Made by a program: the position numbers and the translations under genes. Below the pieces are notes generated by a model that was not told the DNA's origin, ran no database searches, and was given only the letters and a program-made list of their open reading frames with translations. A DNA stretch of 64,000 nt from Streptomyces sp. S4.7 (lineage in GTDB: Bacteria > Actinomycetota > Actinomycetes > Streptomycetales > Streptomycetaceae): assembly GCF_010384365.1 (NCBI RefSeq), contig NZ_CP048397.1:1612001-1676000 (forward strand), written 5' to 3'. Below, one piece after another: positions 1-8,769 of the stretch; position 1 is the stretch's first letter; each line of letters begins with the position of its first letter.

Positions 1-128
1 GTGGCGGTGTCGTACCCCTCGTACCGCAGCGACGCCTCCAGCAGCTCGGCCATCGGCTCGTCGTCCTCGACGAGGAGGATCCGGGCACGTGGCCGCCTGG
101 CGTTCGCTCCCGGGGTCGTCATAGTCAT
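1..128 (-). CDS. OmpR-type response regulator, N-terminal fragment (runs off window)
   Basis: Only the first 42 codons lie in the window; the gene continues past base 1. Read on the minus strand, the protein opens with a short basic leader and then ILLVEDDEPMAELLEASL, the first strand and helix of a receiver domain, with the acidic pair that binds Mg2+ next to the phosphorylated Asp. Such proteins receive phosphate from a partner histidine kinase and usually bind DNA through a C-terminal winged helix, which cannot be seen here. Two in-frame ATG codons, at 128 and 122, could start it. The OmpR assignment rests on the receiver start only. Confidence 0.75.
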   Translation of the reverse strand, partial: MTMTTPGANARRPRARILLVEDDEPMAELLEASLRYEGYDTA

Positions 129-294
129 GCACGGGATGGTAAGACAGCGAACTGTGGGCTCCGGCAGTCCCGGGCCCCCTCGCGAGCGGTACTGGGCATC
201 GGACCGTACCCCGGCTGCAGCCGTTCGCCGCAGCCCAGGCACCGACGTCCGGCGTCCTCGAACACTCCACCAGGTGAGCACCACCGTAAACGAC

Positions 295-640
295 TTGAAG
301 CACCTCGGACGCGACGCCGCCGAGCTCACCGCGCTGGCCGACCACGGTCCGCCCACGGTTTGGTGTTGGAGATGGTCGCCGGTCCCCTGGCGGGGATGTA
401 CGACCTCAGCGGGCACGGCGGGCTGCTGTTCGCCTTCTTCGCGACGGTGGCGGAGAACGAGCGGGAGAACATCGGAGAGTCCACCCTCGAAGGCCTCGCC
501 CCTGCGGCCCGCAAGAGCAAGCCCGGCGGCGGCCTCCGGTCGTCGCCGACGACATTCTGCACACCGTGCTGCGGCGCCGCGCCGCTGGCGAGTCCGTCCA
601 GCACATCCAGCCCGACCTCATCATCCCGCTCCGGCCGGGC
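295..640 (+). pseudogene. Decayed serine recombinase (resolvase/invertase), C-terminal part
   Basis: Fragments of one resolvase-family protein follow each other in three reading frames. Frame 1 (from 295) gives LKHLGRDAAELTALADH. Frame 3 (about 360-530) gives LEMVAGPLAGMYD, then LLFAFFATVAENERENI, which is the hinge after the catalytic domain. Frame 2 (about 538-640) gives RRRAAGESVQHIQPDLIIP, the helix-turn-helix end. The N-terminal catalytic Ser region is missing and at least two frameshifts are needed to join the pieces. It cannot make a working recombinase. It is a relic of a mobile element, perhaps linked to the truncated hydrolase that follows. Confidence 0.75.
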
Positions 641-884
641 GCACTCCTGACCGCTCAAGATCTCAGCGAGGTACGCGACGGGCTTCCGGATCGGCTCAGC
701 GGGACCGATGGAGCCCTTCACGGACCGCTCGGGGTTCTGGGCTGCGTACCAGCCGCGGTTGAGGCGGACCCGTGCTCCGGTTTGCGGGGATAGCTGTCGA
801 ACGGTGTGGCCGGGGCACCGGTGTTGTGCCCCAAGAGCAGCCGCACGGCCTTACGCATCCTCGACGGTCTGGTCCCCGCCGTGT

Positions 885-1073
885 GGTTTCCCGGGCGGCC
901 TGGGCAGCACCCACCAGGACCCGGAAGCCTTCGCCAGTCTGCTCGACGACGTCGAGACGAAGCTCTTCGACCGGCTGCCGGACGAGACCTGGGTCTACCC
1001 GGGACACGGCGACGACACCACACTCGGCGCCGAGCGCCCGCAACTGCCGGCCTGGCGCGAACGCGGCTGGTAG
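885..1073 (+). pseudogene. Truncated metallo-beta-lactamase-fold hydrolase, C-terminal remnant
   Basis: The open frame contains GFPGGLGSTHQDPEAF and, further on, ETWVYPGHGDDTTLGAERP followed by a short tail and a TAG stop. This is the C-terminal third of glyoxalase II-like MBL-fold hydrolases; the PGHGDDTT segment carries a metal-ligand His. The HxHxDH zinc motif that belongs in the N-terminal half is absent, and no start or ribosome binding site precedes the piece. It adjoins a broken resolvase, so both may be debris of one insertion or deletion. Expression of a useful product is unlikely. Confidence 0.7.
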
Positions 1074-1136
1074 GTCGGCGGCTGGTAGGTCGGTACGCGG
1101 CCGGCGGACCCGGCCGGCGGATCACCGGCACGTACG

Positions 1137-1172
1137 GACCGGGGTGAGCGGCTGTCGCCGCTCACCCCGGTC
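1137..1172. terminator. Hairpin terminator after terC
   Basis: A perfect 16-bp stem (1137-1152 region pairing with 1157-1172, core ACCGGGGTGAGCGG) with a 6-nt loop lies 46 bases past the terC stop. There is no T-tract, which is usual for Streptomyces hairpin terminators. It can act on either strand. Confidence 0.75.
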
Positions 1173-1217
1173 GGTGTTTCCCGTACGCCGTTGTCCCGTA
1201 CGTCGCGCCTCGTGCGG

Positions 1218-2216
1218 TCAGGCCTCGATGTCGGCCTTGTCCCCGGCGTCCCTGCCCTCGGCCGCCTCGCGCTCCGCCTGCTTCTTGGAGGTGATCAGGC
1301 TGGTGATCGTGGTGATGATCAGCACACCGCAGATGACGGCGAGCGAGAACGGGATGGAGATCTCGGGGACATGGATCCCGCTCTCGTGCAGTGCGTGCAG
1401 CACCAGCTTGACGCCGATGAAGCCGAGGATCACCGACAGGCCGTAACTGAGGTGGACCAGCTTCTTGAGCAGGCCACCGATCAGGAAGTACAGCTGCCGC
1501 AGTCCCATCAGCGCGAAGGCGTTGGCGGTGAAGACGATGTACGGGTCCTGGGTGAGGCCGAAGATCGCGGCGATCGAGTCCAGCGCGAACAGCACGTCGG
1601 TGGTGCCGATGGCGAGCATGACCACCATCAGCGGGGTCAGCACGCGCTTGCCGTTGTTCCGGATGAACAGCTTCGTGCCGTGGTACTTGTCGGCGACTCC
1701 GAAGCGGTTCTCGATCGACTTCAGGAGGCGGTTCTCCTCGAACTCGTCCTCTTCGTCGTCGGAGCGCGCCTCCTGGATGAGCTTCCAGGCGGTGTAGATC
1801 AGGAACGCGCCGAAGAGGAAGAAGACCCACGAGAAGCTGGCGATGATCGCCGCGCCCGCCGCGATGAAGACGGCCCGCAGGACGAGGGCGATGAGCACAC
1901 CCACCAGCAGCACCCGCTGCTGGAGATGTGAGGGCACCGAGAACTTCGCCATGATCAGGACGAAGACGAAGAGATTGTCGACACTGAGCGACTTCTCGGT
2001 GATGAATCCGGCGAAGAACTCGCCCGAGGCCTGACTGTTGCCGAACACCAGCAGGCCGATGCCGAACAGCGCGGCGAGAACGATCCAGACGATCGTCCAG
2101 GTTCCGGCTTCCTTGATCGACACGTCATGGGGCTTGCGCCCGATGAAGAAGTCGACCGCGATCAGGGCACACAGACCAAGAATGGTCAGTACCCACAGGG
2201 TCCATGAAACGTCCAC
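1218..2216 (-). CDS. terC: TerC/Alx-family integral membrane protein
   Basis: 332-aa polytopic membrane protein of the TerC family, linked in other bacteria to manganese export/metallation of secreted enzymes and tellurite resistance. About eight hydrophobic segments are visible. Family motifs include FVLIMAKFSVP in the first half and TDVLFALDSIAAIFGLTQD in the second, whose acidic residues lie within the membrane. The C-terminus is a charged cytoplasmic tail rich in Glu, Asp and Lys. The GTG at 2216 is chosen because GGAGG sits 5 nt upstream and the family start (VDVSW) follows; a longer open frame to 2393 overlaps the riboswitch and is not coding. Its leader carries a probable Mn2+ riboswitch and two terD-type genes lie upstream on the same strand, so a role in metal homeostasis is likely. 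Confidence 0.9.
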   Translation of the reverse strand: MDVSWTLWVLTILGLCALIAVDFFIGRKPHDVSIKEAGTWTIVWIVLAALFGIGLLVFGNSQASGEFFAGFITEKSLSVDNLFVFVLIMAKFSVPSHLQQRVLLVGVLIALVLRAVFIAAGAAIIASFSWVFFLFGAFLIYTAWKLIQEARSDDEEDEFEENRLLKSIENRFGVADKYHGTKLFIRNNGKRVLTPLMVVMLAIGTTDVLFALDSIAAIFGLTQDPYIVFTANAFALMGLRQLYFLIGGLLKKLVHLSYGLSVILGFIGVKLVLHALHESGIHVPEISIPFSLAVICGVLIITTITSLITSKKQAEREAAEGRDAGDKADIEA

Positions 2217-2261
2217 TGTGCCTCCGGCTTCGTACGGCTGCTGATCAGCGTCGTCGCTGCC

Positions 2262-2368
2262 GGAGGTCTCTTCCACCCGGGCGTTTCGCCTGCGCGGGCC
2301 GACGCGCCGGGACCGATGGCGGTCCGTATTGACGGGTACGTCGCGGTGCGGGAGTACTCCCCTCCGTT
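2262..2368 (-). ncRNA. Probable manganese-sensing yybP-ykoY riboswitch
   Basis: Read on the minus strand, the terC leader contains the conserved blocks of this riboswitch class in order: GGGGAGTACTCCC, then CGACGTACCCGTCAATACGG, then GCCCGGGTGGAAGAGACC, about 45 nt before the GTG start. The class binds Mn2+ and commonly sits before terC/Alx-type membrane genes. The structure was judged by eye; a covariance-model search with the Rfam yybP-ykoY model would settle it. Confidence 0.8.
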
Positions 2369-2481
2369 CAATGTAGAGTACAGGAAGTCCCAAGAGAAAG
2401 TAAAAGACGAGGTCGGGCGGGCGCCAAGAGGGTAAGGCGGATGCCGATCAGCTCATACGCGGGGAGGCAGGGACCGGGCGG

Positions 2482-4500
2482 TCAGCGGCGCCAGGCCCGG
2501 CGTGCCTCGGCGACCTGTTCGAGCACCCGCCGCAGTATCTGGCTGCCCGGCGGCATCGTCAGCGGCTCGAACGTCCACGCGTGCCCGACCCAGGGGTCGG
2601 CGAGGTGGTCGTCGGCGACCGGCGTGACGCGCAGCAGTGAACGCCAGAGCGGGTCGAGCACCGGGCCGTACGCGGTGGCGTCCTCCCGGTCGGCGACCAT
2701 CATCAGATGGACCCCGACGGCCGGGCCCTCGTCGGCGAGATAGCGCAGCTGGGTGACCGCGCGGTCGTCGAACCCGTGCGGGAAGTCGTTGACGATGAGC
2801 AGTTGTTCGGCGGTGTCGAGACCGGGCGGCAGGGAATCGGCCGCGCCGCCCCTGATCGCCATCTGCACCAGGTCCACGCGCTGGGTGAGCTGTGCGAGGA
2901 CGGCGGCGACGCCCCCGGCGCCGGTCGCCGGCGGCTGGTTCAGCACGCCCGCGGCGACCAGTGGGGCGAGGGAGCCGGCGGCCGAGCCCGCCGCGTCGAT
3001 CACATGGACGGTGAACTCGCCCGGCGGGTAGGCCGCGAGGAGCCGCGCGGCGTGACCGACCGCGTTGTCCATCGCGAGCCTGCGCAACTGGCCCTCGTCC
3101 AGCATCAGGGCGGCCTCCGAGCCGGACCTGCCGCTGTCGATCCACAGACCGCGCTCCAGCGGGAGCCTGACCAGCATGGGGATGCGCAGGTCGGTGCGCT
3201 CGGGCAGATGCAGATCGCCGAGGCGCAGCGCCATCGGGTTGTCCATCGGGACGCGGTAGGCGTGCCAGACAGGGTTGTCCCAGCGGGCGTACGCGGGCGG
3301 CAGGGCGGGCTCGACGACCTCGGATTCGGCGGCCAGCTGGCCGAGGTCCCGGTCGAGGGCCTCGCGTGCCTGGTCGGTGAGCCGGTCGCGCTTGGCACGG
3401 GCGGCCTCACGGGCCGCGTCGCCGGTACCGCCTATCCGGCTGCGCGGATCGGACAGGACTCGGTCGAGCTCCTGGTCCATGCGGGACTCGGCGAAGTCGA
3501 CGGCGCTGCGGTAGGCGGCGGTGGCGCGGGCCAGGTCCTCGAACATGCCCCACACCTGGTTGTACAGGCGCTCCTCCATGGACCAGCCGGTCGCGTCGCC
3601 CGCGACGGGGCGCGGCGCCTGGCCCGGCTGGGCCTGGGGTGACGCGGGCGGCGGGGTGGGCGGGGCCGTGGTCCGGCGGCGGGGGTGGGTGTAGTCGACC
3701 CGTCCGCCCGCGGCGGCGGCCGGCTGCTGGCCCTGGCCGTCGGCGGTGCCGCCCGGCTGCTGGCCGGGGGTACCCGGCAACTGGTGCGGCGTGGCGCCGG
3801 GGCCGGGCGTCACGCCCGCGCCCGCCGAGGCTCCCGCCCCCGCGGCGCCGCCGGCGCTCTGGCCGGGCTGGGCGGCCGTGGCGGATCCGTCGGCGCGCAC
3901 CCGTACACCGTCCGGTGCGCCGGTCAGGGGGGCCTGGATCGCGCTGGCCATGTGCCGGGCCACCGCTTCCTGGATCCCGGCGGCGAACTCGCGGGCCTGC
4001 GGCACGCCTTGGTCGCCGAAGAGCTCGGCGAGCCCGCCCGCGTAACCCTGGCCGACCGCACGGACCTTCCAGGCGCCCTGCCTGCGGTAGAGCTCCAGCG
4101 CGATGACGGCGGACTCCGCCTCGAGACCGGTGATGGTGAAGCTGGCGATCTCCGTGCCGTCGGTGGCGGTGACGGCGGCGAACGGGGAGGCGGTGGTGCC
4201 GAACCTGGCCGGTCCGCCGACCCCTTCGGGGAGCGCGAGCAGTACGTGCACGAGGTGCGCGCGGTCGGGCACGGCCTCCAGGTCGACGTGGAACCGCAGC
4301 CCGGCGGCGGCCTGCCGGGACACCTCGATGCCGGGGAGGGTGGGCGAGCCGGGATGGGCGATCCAGTCGACGCCGAGGACCGTGCCCCGGTCGTCGCCGA
4401 GGGTGGCGCACGCCAGGACCGGCGCTCCGGCCGTCACCCGGATCTCCAGTCGGCTGTGGGGCAAGGGATGGTTCTGCCCCCGGACCAGTTCGGCCGTCAT
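2482..4500 (-). CDS. TerD-domain protein fused to degenerate FtsK-like domain
   Basis: 672 aa. The N-terminal ~180 residues are a TerD domain (MTAELVRGQNHPLPHSRLEI, later TASFTITGLEAES-like Ca2+-site strands and YRRQGAWKVRAVGQGYAGGL). A Pro/Gly/Gln/Ala-rich linker of ~110 residues follows. The C-terminal ~350 residues have an FtsK/HerA-like layout: SGRSGSEAALML lies where a Walker A loop should be, and QLLIVNDFPHGFDD resembles a Walker B strand. The P-loop Lys is missing, so ATPase activity is doubtful. The start at ATG 4500 matches the usual TerD beginning; an in-frame GTG at 4524 is an alternative. TerD proteins bind calcium and act in tellurite, phage and envelope stress responses. It lies between terC and a second terD on the same strand. 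Confidence 0.85.
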   Translation of the reverse strand: MTAELVRGQNHPLPHSRLEIRVTAGAPVLACATLGDDRGTVLGVDWIAHPGSPTLPGIEVSRQAAAGLRFHVDLEAVPDRAHLVHVLLALPEGVGGPARFGTTASPFAAVTATDGTEIASFTITGLEAESAVIALELYRRQGAWKVRAVGQGYAGGLAELFGDQGVPQAREFAAGIQEAVARHMASAIQAPLTGAPDGVRVRADGSATAAQPGQSAGGAAGAGASAGAGVTPGPGATPHQLPGTPGQQPGGTADGQGQQPAAAAGGRVDYTHPRRRTTAPPTPPPASPQAQPGQAPRPVAGDATGWSMEERLYNQVWGMFEDLARATAAYRSAVDFAESRMDQELDRVLSDPRSRIGGTGDAAREAARAKRDRLTDQAREALDRDLGQLAAESEVVEPALPPAYARWDNPVWHAYRVPMDNPMALRLGDLHLPERTDLRIPMLVRLPLERGLWIDSGRSGSEAALMLDEGQLRRLAMDNAVGHAARLLAAYPPGEFTVHVIDAAGSAAGSLAPLVAAGVLNQPPATGAGGVAAVLAQLTQRVDLVQMAIRGGAADSLPPGLDTAEQLLIVNDFPHGFDDRAVTQLRYLADEGPAVGVHLMMVADREDATAYGPVLDPLWRSLLRVTPVADDHLADPWVGHAWTFEPLTMPPGSQILRRVLEQVAEARRAWRR

Positions 4501-4550
4501 CGCCTCTGTCCCCTCGTCGGTCACGCGTGGTGCCCCGTAGTGATGTCGTT

Positions 4551-4601
4551 GCGTGGTGGTTCGTGATGCGTGGTGGTGCGTGGTGGTGCGTGGTGGTGCG
4601 T
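4551..4601. repeat. Short tandem repeat, 10-bp unit GCGTGGTGGT
   Basis: Three perfect head-to-tail copies of GCGTGGTGGT occupy 4568-4597, followed by a partial copy, with one more copy at 4551-4560. The array lies between the two TerD-type genes, about 50-100 bases upstream of the minus-strand start of the TerD-FtsK-like gene, so it could vary in length or affect transcription. Confidence 0.85.
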
Positions 4602-4688
4602 CGGGCTGTCCGTGAAGGGTCCGCCAACCGGTGCAGCTCCCGGCGGCCTTGCCTCCGGGAGCTGCGCGTGCGCTGGCGAGAGCCGTGC

Positions 4689-5303
4689 CTACAGGTGCGG
4701 CAGGATCGCCGGCATGAGGTCCTGGAACGTACGGCCGTTGGCCGGGTTGCCCAGGGCTGTCATCTGCCAGCCGGCGCCGGCGCGGTGCACCTTCGCCATG
4801 ATCTGCGCGGTGTACTGACCGCCGCCGTCGAGCGTGTAACGGGCGAGCTCGTCGCCGTTGGTCTCGTCGACGATGCGGCAGAAGGCGTTCTGCACCTCCT
4901 GAAACGTCTGGCCGGTGAACGAGTTCACCGTGAAGACGATCTGGTCGATGTGCACCGGAACCCGCTGCAGATCGACGAGGATCGCCTCGTCGTCGCCGCC
5001 CTGTCCGGCGCCGCCGACGAGGTTGTCACCGGTGTGCCGCACGGAGCCGTCGTCGCTGACAAGGTGGCGGAAGAAGACGACGTCGACCGGCTGCTTGTCG
5101 GCGAAGAGCACGGCCGAGGCGTCCAGGTCGATCTCGCGGGTACGGGACCCGAACAGGCCACGGCGCGGGGCGGCTTGCCAGCCGAGCCCCATGCGCACCG
5201 CGGTCAGCGTGCCGCCGCCCCTCTTCTCCAGGCTGATGGCCTGACCCTTGGTCAGGTTGACCCCAGGGCCCCCGGGCGTACTGCCCTTGGATACGTCCAC
5301 CAC
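4689..5303 (-). CDS. TerD-family stress protein
   Basis: 204 aa, a single TerD domain filling most of the chain: PGVNLTKGQAISLEKRGGG at the start, then ASAVLFADKQPVDVVFF, DNLVGGAGQGGDDEAILVDL (the Asp-rich calcium-binding loop) and IVFTVNSFTGQTFQEVQNAF. The family forms calcium-binding beta-sandwiches and works with TerC in tellurite/oxidative and envelope stress. The GTG at 5303 is chosen because GAGAGGGGA lies 6-7 nt upstream; the next codon is also GTG. It is followed, across a 188-bp gap holding short tandem repeats, by the TerD-FtsK-like gene, and uvrB lies upstream on the same strand. Confidence 0.9.
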   Translation of the reverse strand: MVDVSKGSTPGGPGVNLTKGQAISLEKRGGGTLTAVRMGLGWQAAPRRGLFGSRTREIDLDASAVLFADKQPVDVVFFRHLVSDDGSVRHTGDNLVGGAGQGGDDEAILVDLQRVPVHIDQIVFTVNSFTGQTFQEVQNAFCRIVDETNGDELARYTLDGGGQYTAQIMAKVHRAGAGWQMTALGNPANGRTFQDLMPAILPHL

Positions 5304-5439
5304 GCGCTGTCCCCTCTCAAAGTTCCCCCGCAACCGTCCATGTGTGCGGTTGTCCAGTACCCTACGCAGTCACTCGGACAAGCGCAGGAGACTTCGGCCG
5401 TTTTTGTGTCGGTCTTGCAACACACCACGCCGCACCGCG

Positions 5440-7560
5440 TCAGGCGAGCCCCACTTCCCTCATCTGCCGCAGCTCCTTCTTCAGTTCGCCCACTTCGTCG
5501 CGCAGCCGCGCGGCCACCTCGAACTGCAGATCCGCGGCCGCCGCGCGCATGCGCTCGGTCATCTCCTCGATGATCCCTGCCAGTTCGGCCGCGGGCCGGT
5601 CGGTGACCACCGTGCCCTGCTTGCCCGCCCTGCCGGCCCGGCCGGAGAGCGACGGGACCGGGGCCTTCGCCGGCTTGCCCTCCTTGCCCTGGCGGTAGCC
5701 CGTACCGAGCAGTGCCTCGGTGTCGACCTCCTCGCGCGCGATGGTCGCGACGATGTCGTTGATCTTCTTGCGCAGCGGCTGCGGGTCGAGACCGCGCTCG
5801 GTGTTGTACGCGATCTGCTTCTCGCGGCGGCGGTTGGTCTCGTCGATGGCCTGCTCCATCGCCGGGGTGATCTTGTCCGCGTACATATGGACCTGGCCCG
5901 AGACGTTCCTCGCCGCGCGGCCGATCGTCTGGATCAGCGACGTCCCCGAGCGCAGGAAGCCCTGCTTGTCGGCGTCGAGGATCGCCACGAGCGACACCTC
6001 GGGGAGGTCGAGACCCTCACGCAGGAGGTTGATGCCGACGAGGACGTCGTACTCCCCCGCGCGCAGCTCGCGCAGCAGCTCGATACGGCGCAGGGTGTCG
6101 ACGTCGCTGTGCAGATAGCGGACCTGCACGCCCAGTTCGAGGAAGTAGTCGGTCAGGTCCTCGGCCATCTTCTTGGTGAGGGTGGTGACCAGGACGCGCT
6201 CGTCCTTCTCGGTGCGGGCGCGGATCTCGTGCACCAGGTCGTCGATCTGGCCCTCGGTGGGCTTGACGACGACCTCCGGGTCGATGAGCCCGGTGGGGCG
6301 GATGATCTGCTCCACATGGCCGTCGCCGCGCGAGAGTTCGTACTTGCCGGGGGTGGCCGACAGATAGACGGTCTGGCCGACGCGCTCCAGGAACTCCTCC
6401 CACTTCAGCGGGCGGTTGTCCAGCGCGGAGGGCAGCCGGAAGCCGTGGTCCACCAGGGTGCGCTTGCGGGACGCGTCGCCCTCGTACATCGCGCCGATCT
6501 GCGGGACGGTGACATGCGACTCGTCGATGACCAGCAGGAAGTCCTCGGGGAAGTAGTCGAGGAGGGTGTTGGGCGCGGTGCCGGGCGAGCGGTCGTCGAA
6601 GTGCATCGAGTAGTTCTCGATGCCGGAGCAGGAGCCGATCTGGCGCATCATCTCGATGTCGTACGTGGTGCGCATGCGCAGCCGCTGGGACTCCAGGAGC
6701 TTGCCCTGCCTGTCCAGCTCGGCGAGGCGCTCCTCAAGCTCGCGCTCGATGCCGTTGACGGCCTTCTCCATGCGCTCCGGACCCGCCACGTAGTGGCTGG
6801 CGGGGAAGACGTAGAGCTCCCGGTCGTCGCTGATGATCTCGCCGGTGAGGGGGTGCAGGGTGGACAGGGCCTCGATCTCGTCACCGAACATCTCGATGCG
6901 GACGGCCAGCTCCTCGTAGACCGGGAAGATCTCGATGGTGTCACCGCGGACCCGGAAGGTGCCGCGCGTGAACGCCATGTCGTTGCGGGTGTACTGCATG
7001 TCGACGAAGCGGCGAAGCAACTGGTCCCGGTCGTACTCCTCGCCGACCTTCAGGGGCACCATCCGGTCCACGTACTCCTGGGGCGTACCGAGGCCGTAGA
7101 TGCAGGAGACCGAGGCGACCACGATCACGTCACTGCGGGTGAGCAGCGAATTCGTCGCCGAATGGCGCAGCCGCTCGACCTCCTCGTTGATCGAGGAGTC
7201 CTTCTCGATGTAGGTGTCCGACTGGGGGACGTACGCCTCGGGCTGGAAGTAGTCGTAGTACGAGACGAAGTACTCGACGGCGTTGTTGGGCAGCAGCTCG
7301 CGGAACTCGTTCGCCAGCTGGGCCGCCAGCGTCTTGTTCGGAGCCATCACCAGGGTGGGGCGCTGAAGCTTCTCGATCATCCAGGCCGTGGTGGCCGACT
7401 TACCGGTGCCCGTCGCACCGAGCAGCACGACATCCTGCTCACCTGCGCGGATGCGGCGCTCCAGGTCCGCGATCGCCGTCGGCTGGTCGCCGCTGGGCTC
7501 GTAGGAGCTGATGACCTCAAAAGGCGCCGAAGTACGTTCGATCTTGGAAACTGGCCGCAT
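5440..7560 (-). CDS. uvrB: Excinuclease ABC subunit B
   Basis: 706 aa, full length for UvrB (E. coli 673). UvrB is the damage-verifying helicase-like subunit of nucleotide excision repair; it is loaded by UvrA and recruits UvrC. Visible parts are the Walker A loop [15 protein letters not shown] near residue 46, the strand-separating beta-hairpin region [18 protein letters not shown], the helicase motif [13 protein letters not shown], motif [20 protein letters not shown], and a C-terminal UVR coiled coil ([24 protein letters not shown]) that contacts UvrC. The ATG at 7560 gives the usual N-terminus. No convincing ribosome binding site is seen and a leaderless message is possible. Confidence 0.98.
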   Translation of the reverse strand: MRPVSKIERTSAPFEVISSYEPSGDQPTAIADLERRIRAGEQDVVLLGATGTGKSATTAWMIEKLQRPTLVMAPNKTLAAQLANEFRELLPNNAVEYFVSYYDYFQPEAYVPQSDTYIEKDSSINEEVERLRHSATNSLLTRSDVIVVASVSCIYGLGTPQEYVDRMVPLKVGEEYDRDQLLRRFVDMQYTRNDMAFTRGTFRVRGDTIEIFPVYEELAVRIEMFGDEIEALSTLHPLTGEIISDDRELYVFPASHYVAGPERMEKAVNGIERELEERLAELDRQGKLLESQRLRMRTTYDIEMMRQIGSCSGIENYSMHFDDRSPGTAPNTLLDYFPEDFLLVIDESHVTVPQIGAMYEGDASRKRTLVDHGFRLPSALDNRPLKWEEFLERVGQTVYLSATPGKYELSRGDGHVEQIIRPTGLIDPEVVVKPTEGQIDDLVHEIRARTEKDERVLVTTLTKKMAEDLTDYFLELGVQVRYLHSDVDTLRRIELLRELRAGEYDVLVGINLLREGLDLPEVSLVAILDADKQGFLRSGTSLIQTIGRAARNVSGQVHMYADKITPAMEQAIDETNRRREKQIAYNTERGLDPQPLRKKINDIVATIAREEVDTEALLGTGYRQGKEGKPAKAPVPSLSGRAGRAGKQGTVVTDRPAAELAGIIEEMTERMRAAAADLQFEVAARLRDEVGELKKELRQMREVGLA

Positions 7561-7600
7561 GCATCCACCGTACGACCACCCACTGACAGTCGGGTGTGGA

Positions 7601-8533
7601 TCACCAGTCGTGGACGCCCCGCGGGCCGCCCGCGGACGGTCCGGAGACCGCCTCGTCGGGGGTCTGCCCGTACATGGGCTCCGGCCGGGCCGGCCGGGCC
7701 CGCTGGGCCGGTACGCCCGGCAGGCCGCGCTCCTGGAGGCCGCGGCCCCTGCCCCGCCCAGGGGGCACCGGGCCGGGCAGCTCCTGGCCGCCCGTGACCA
7801 TCAGGGGGTCGAAGATCACGACGACGGCCGCGAGCAGCAGGAAGACGCCCGGCCCCACCAGCATGGGCCCGAGGAGGGTCGCCGCCGATTCGGCGCCCCC
7901 GGCTCCCTCGGCGACGGCTCCGGGCGCGTGCAGGTGTACGTGGACGGCGGCCATGCCCATGTAGTGCATGCCGGTCACGGCGACCCCCATCGCCACGCTG
8001 GCGGCCAGGCTCATCAGGAGGCTGTGCGGGGACGCGGCGGCCCAGAGCGCCGTGGTGGCCGCGACGACGGCGATCACGACGGAGCCGCCGACGGTCAGGG
8101 TGTCGTACTCGACGCGGCCTTCCAGTCGGATTCCGGCCATTCCGAGGTAGTGCATGCTCGCGATGCCGAGGCCGGTGACGGTACCGCCGGTGACCAGGGC
8201 CATCGTGGTCGTGCCGCGGTATCCCACGATGAAGATGCCGACGCCGACCATGACGATCGCGAGGGCGAGGCTGGCGAAGGTCGTGGCCGGGTCGTAGGCG
8301 ACCGGGGTCTCGGCCACGGCGAAGCCCATCATGGCGATGAAGTGCATCGTCCAGACGCCCGAGCCGATGGCTACGGCGGCGAGCCCGAGCCAGCCGGCCC
8401 TGCGGCCCGGTTCCGGTGTGTGCAGGGATCTGATGGCGCAGCGCAGGCCCAGCGCGCCGCCGAGGCAGGCCATGAGGAAGGCCGCCACGGGGGTGATCAG
8501 GCCGTAGCTGAATCCGTCGGTGGTGCCCTGCAT
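7601..8533 (-). CDS. MHYT-domain integral membrane sensor
   Basis: 310 aa. Seven predicted membrane helices carry three MHYT-type motifs: [18 protein letters not shown] and MHYMGMAAV. These motifs are proposed to bind copper and sense oxygen, CO or NO. Unlike many family members, no GGDEF, EAL, kinase or DNA-binding domain follows; the C-terminal ~75 residues are a cytoplasmic Pro/Gly/Arg-rich tail, so any output must come through another protein. The ATG at 8533 ([15 protein letters not shown]) is chosen over an upstream frame extension to 8617, because it places the first helix correctly and has GGAGCGAAGG upstream. It is divergent from the glycerophosphodiesterase gene across a 236-bp region in which no further gene was seen. 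Confidence 0.88.
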   Translation of the reverse strand: MQGTTDGFSYGLITPVAAFLMACLGGALGLRCAIRSLHTPEPGRRAGWLGLAAVAIGSGVWTMHFIAMMGFAVAETPVAYDPATTFASLALAIVMVGVGIFIVGYRGTTTMALVTGGTVTGLGIASMHYLGMAGIRLEGRVEYDTLTVGGSVVIAVVAATTALWAAASPHSLLMSLAASVAMGVAVTGMHYMGMAAVHVHLHAPGAVAEGAGGAESAATLLGPMLVGPGVFLLLAAVVVIFDPLMVTGGQELPGPVPPGRGRGRGLQERGLPGVPAQRARPARPEPMYGQTPDEAVSGPSAGGPRGVHDW

Positions 8534-8769
8534 GCGGTACGCCCTTCGCTCCTGGGGAGCCGTCTGCGGAAGCGTTGGTTTCGGGGGCGAGGGTATGGCC
8601 AGCGGCACGGCAAGCAAACATCAGGTCACCGTTTTGTCGACTTGGAGACCGCCTCCGGGGCCTGCTCGGGCGCATTGCGTTCACGTTGTGGCCAACCTTC
8701 GCCTGTCGCGTGTTGGCCGCCGACTGTCACTCTCGGCCCGTCTGTGATCGATCGACGCAAGGAGTCCAC

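Noticed and set aside
640..884. Coding content between the resolvase relic and MBL fragment
   Set aside because: Frames here show no recognisable domain or start; treated as debris.
5248..7797. Long plus-strand open frame (849 codons) over uvrB
   Set aside because: It is antisense to a full-length uvrB with intact motifs; high GC keeps complementary frames open.
8534..8769. PHO box upstream of the phosphodiesterase
   Set aside because: One GTTCACG occurs, but the required second direct repeat at 11-bp spacing is degenerate.
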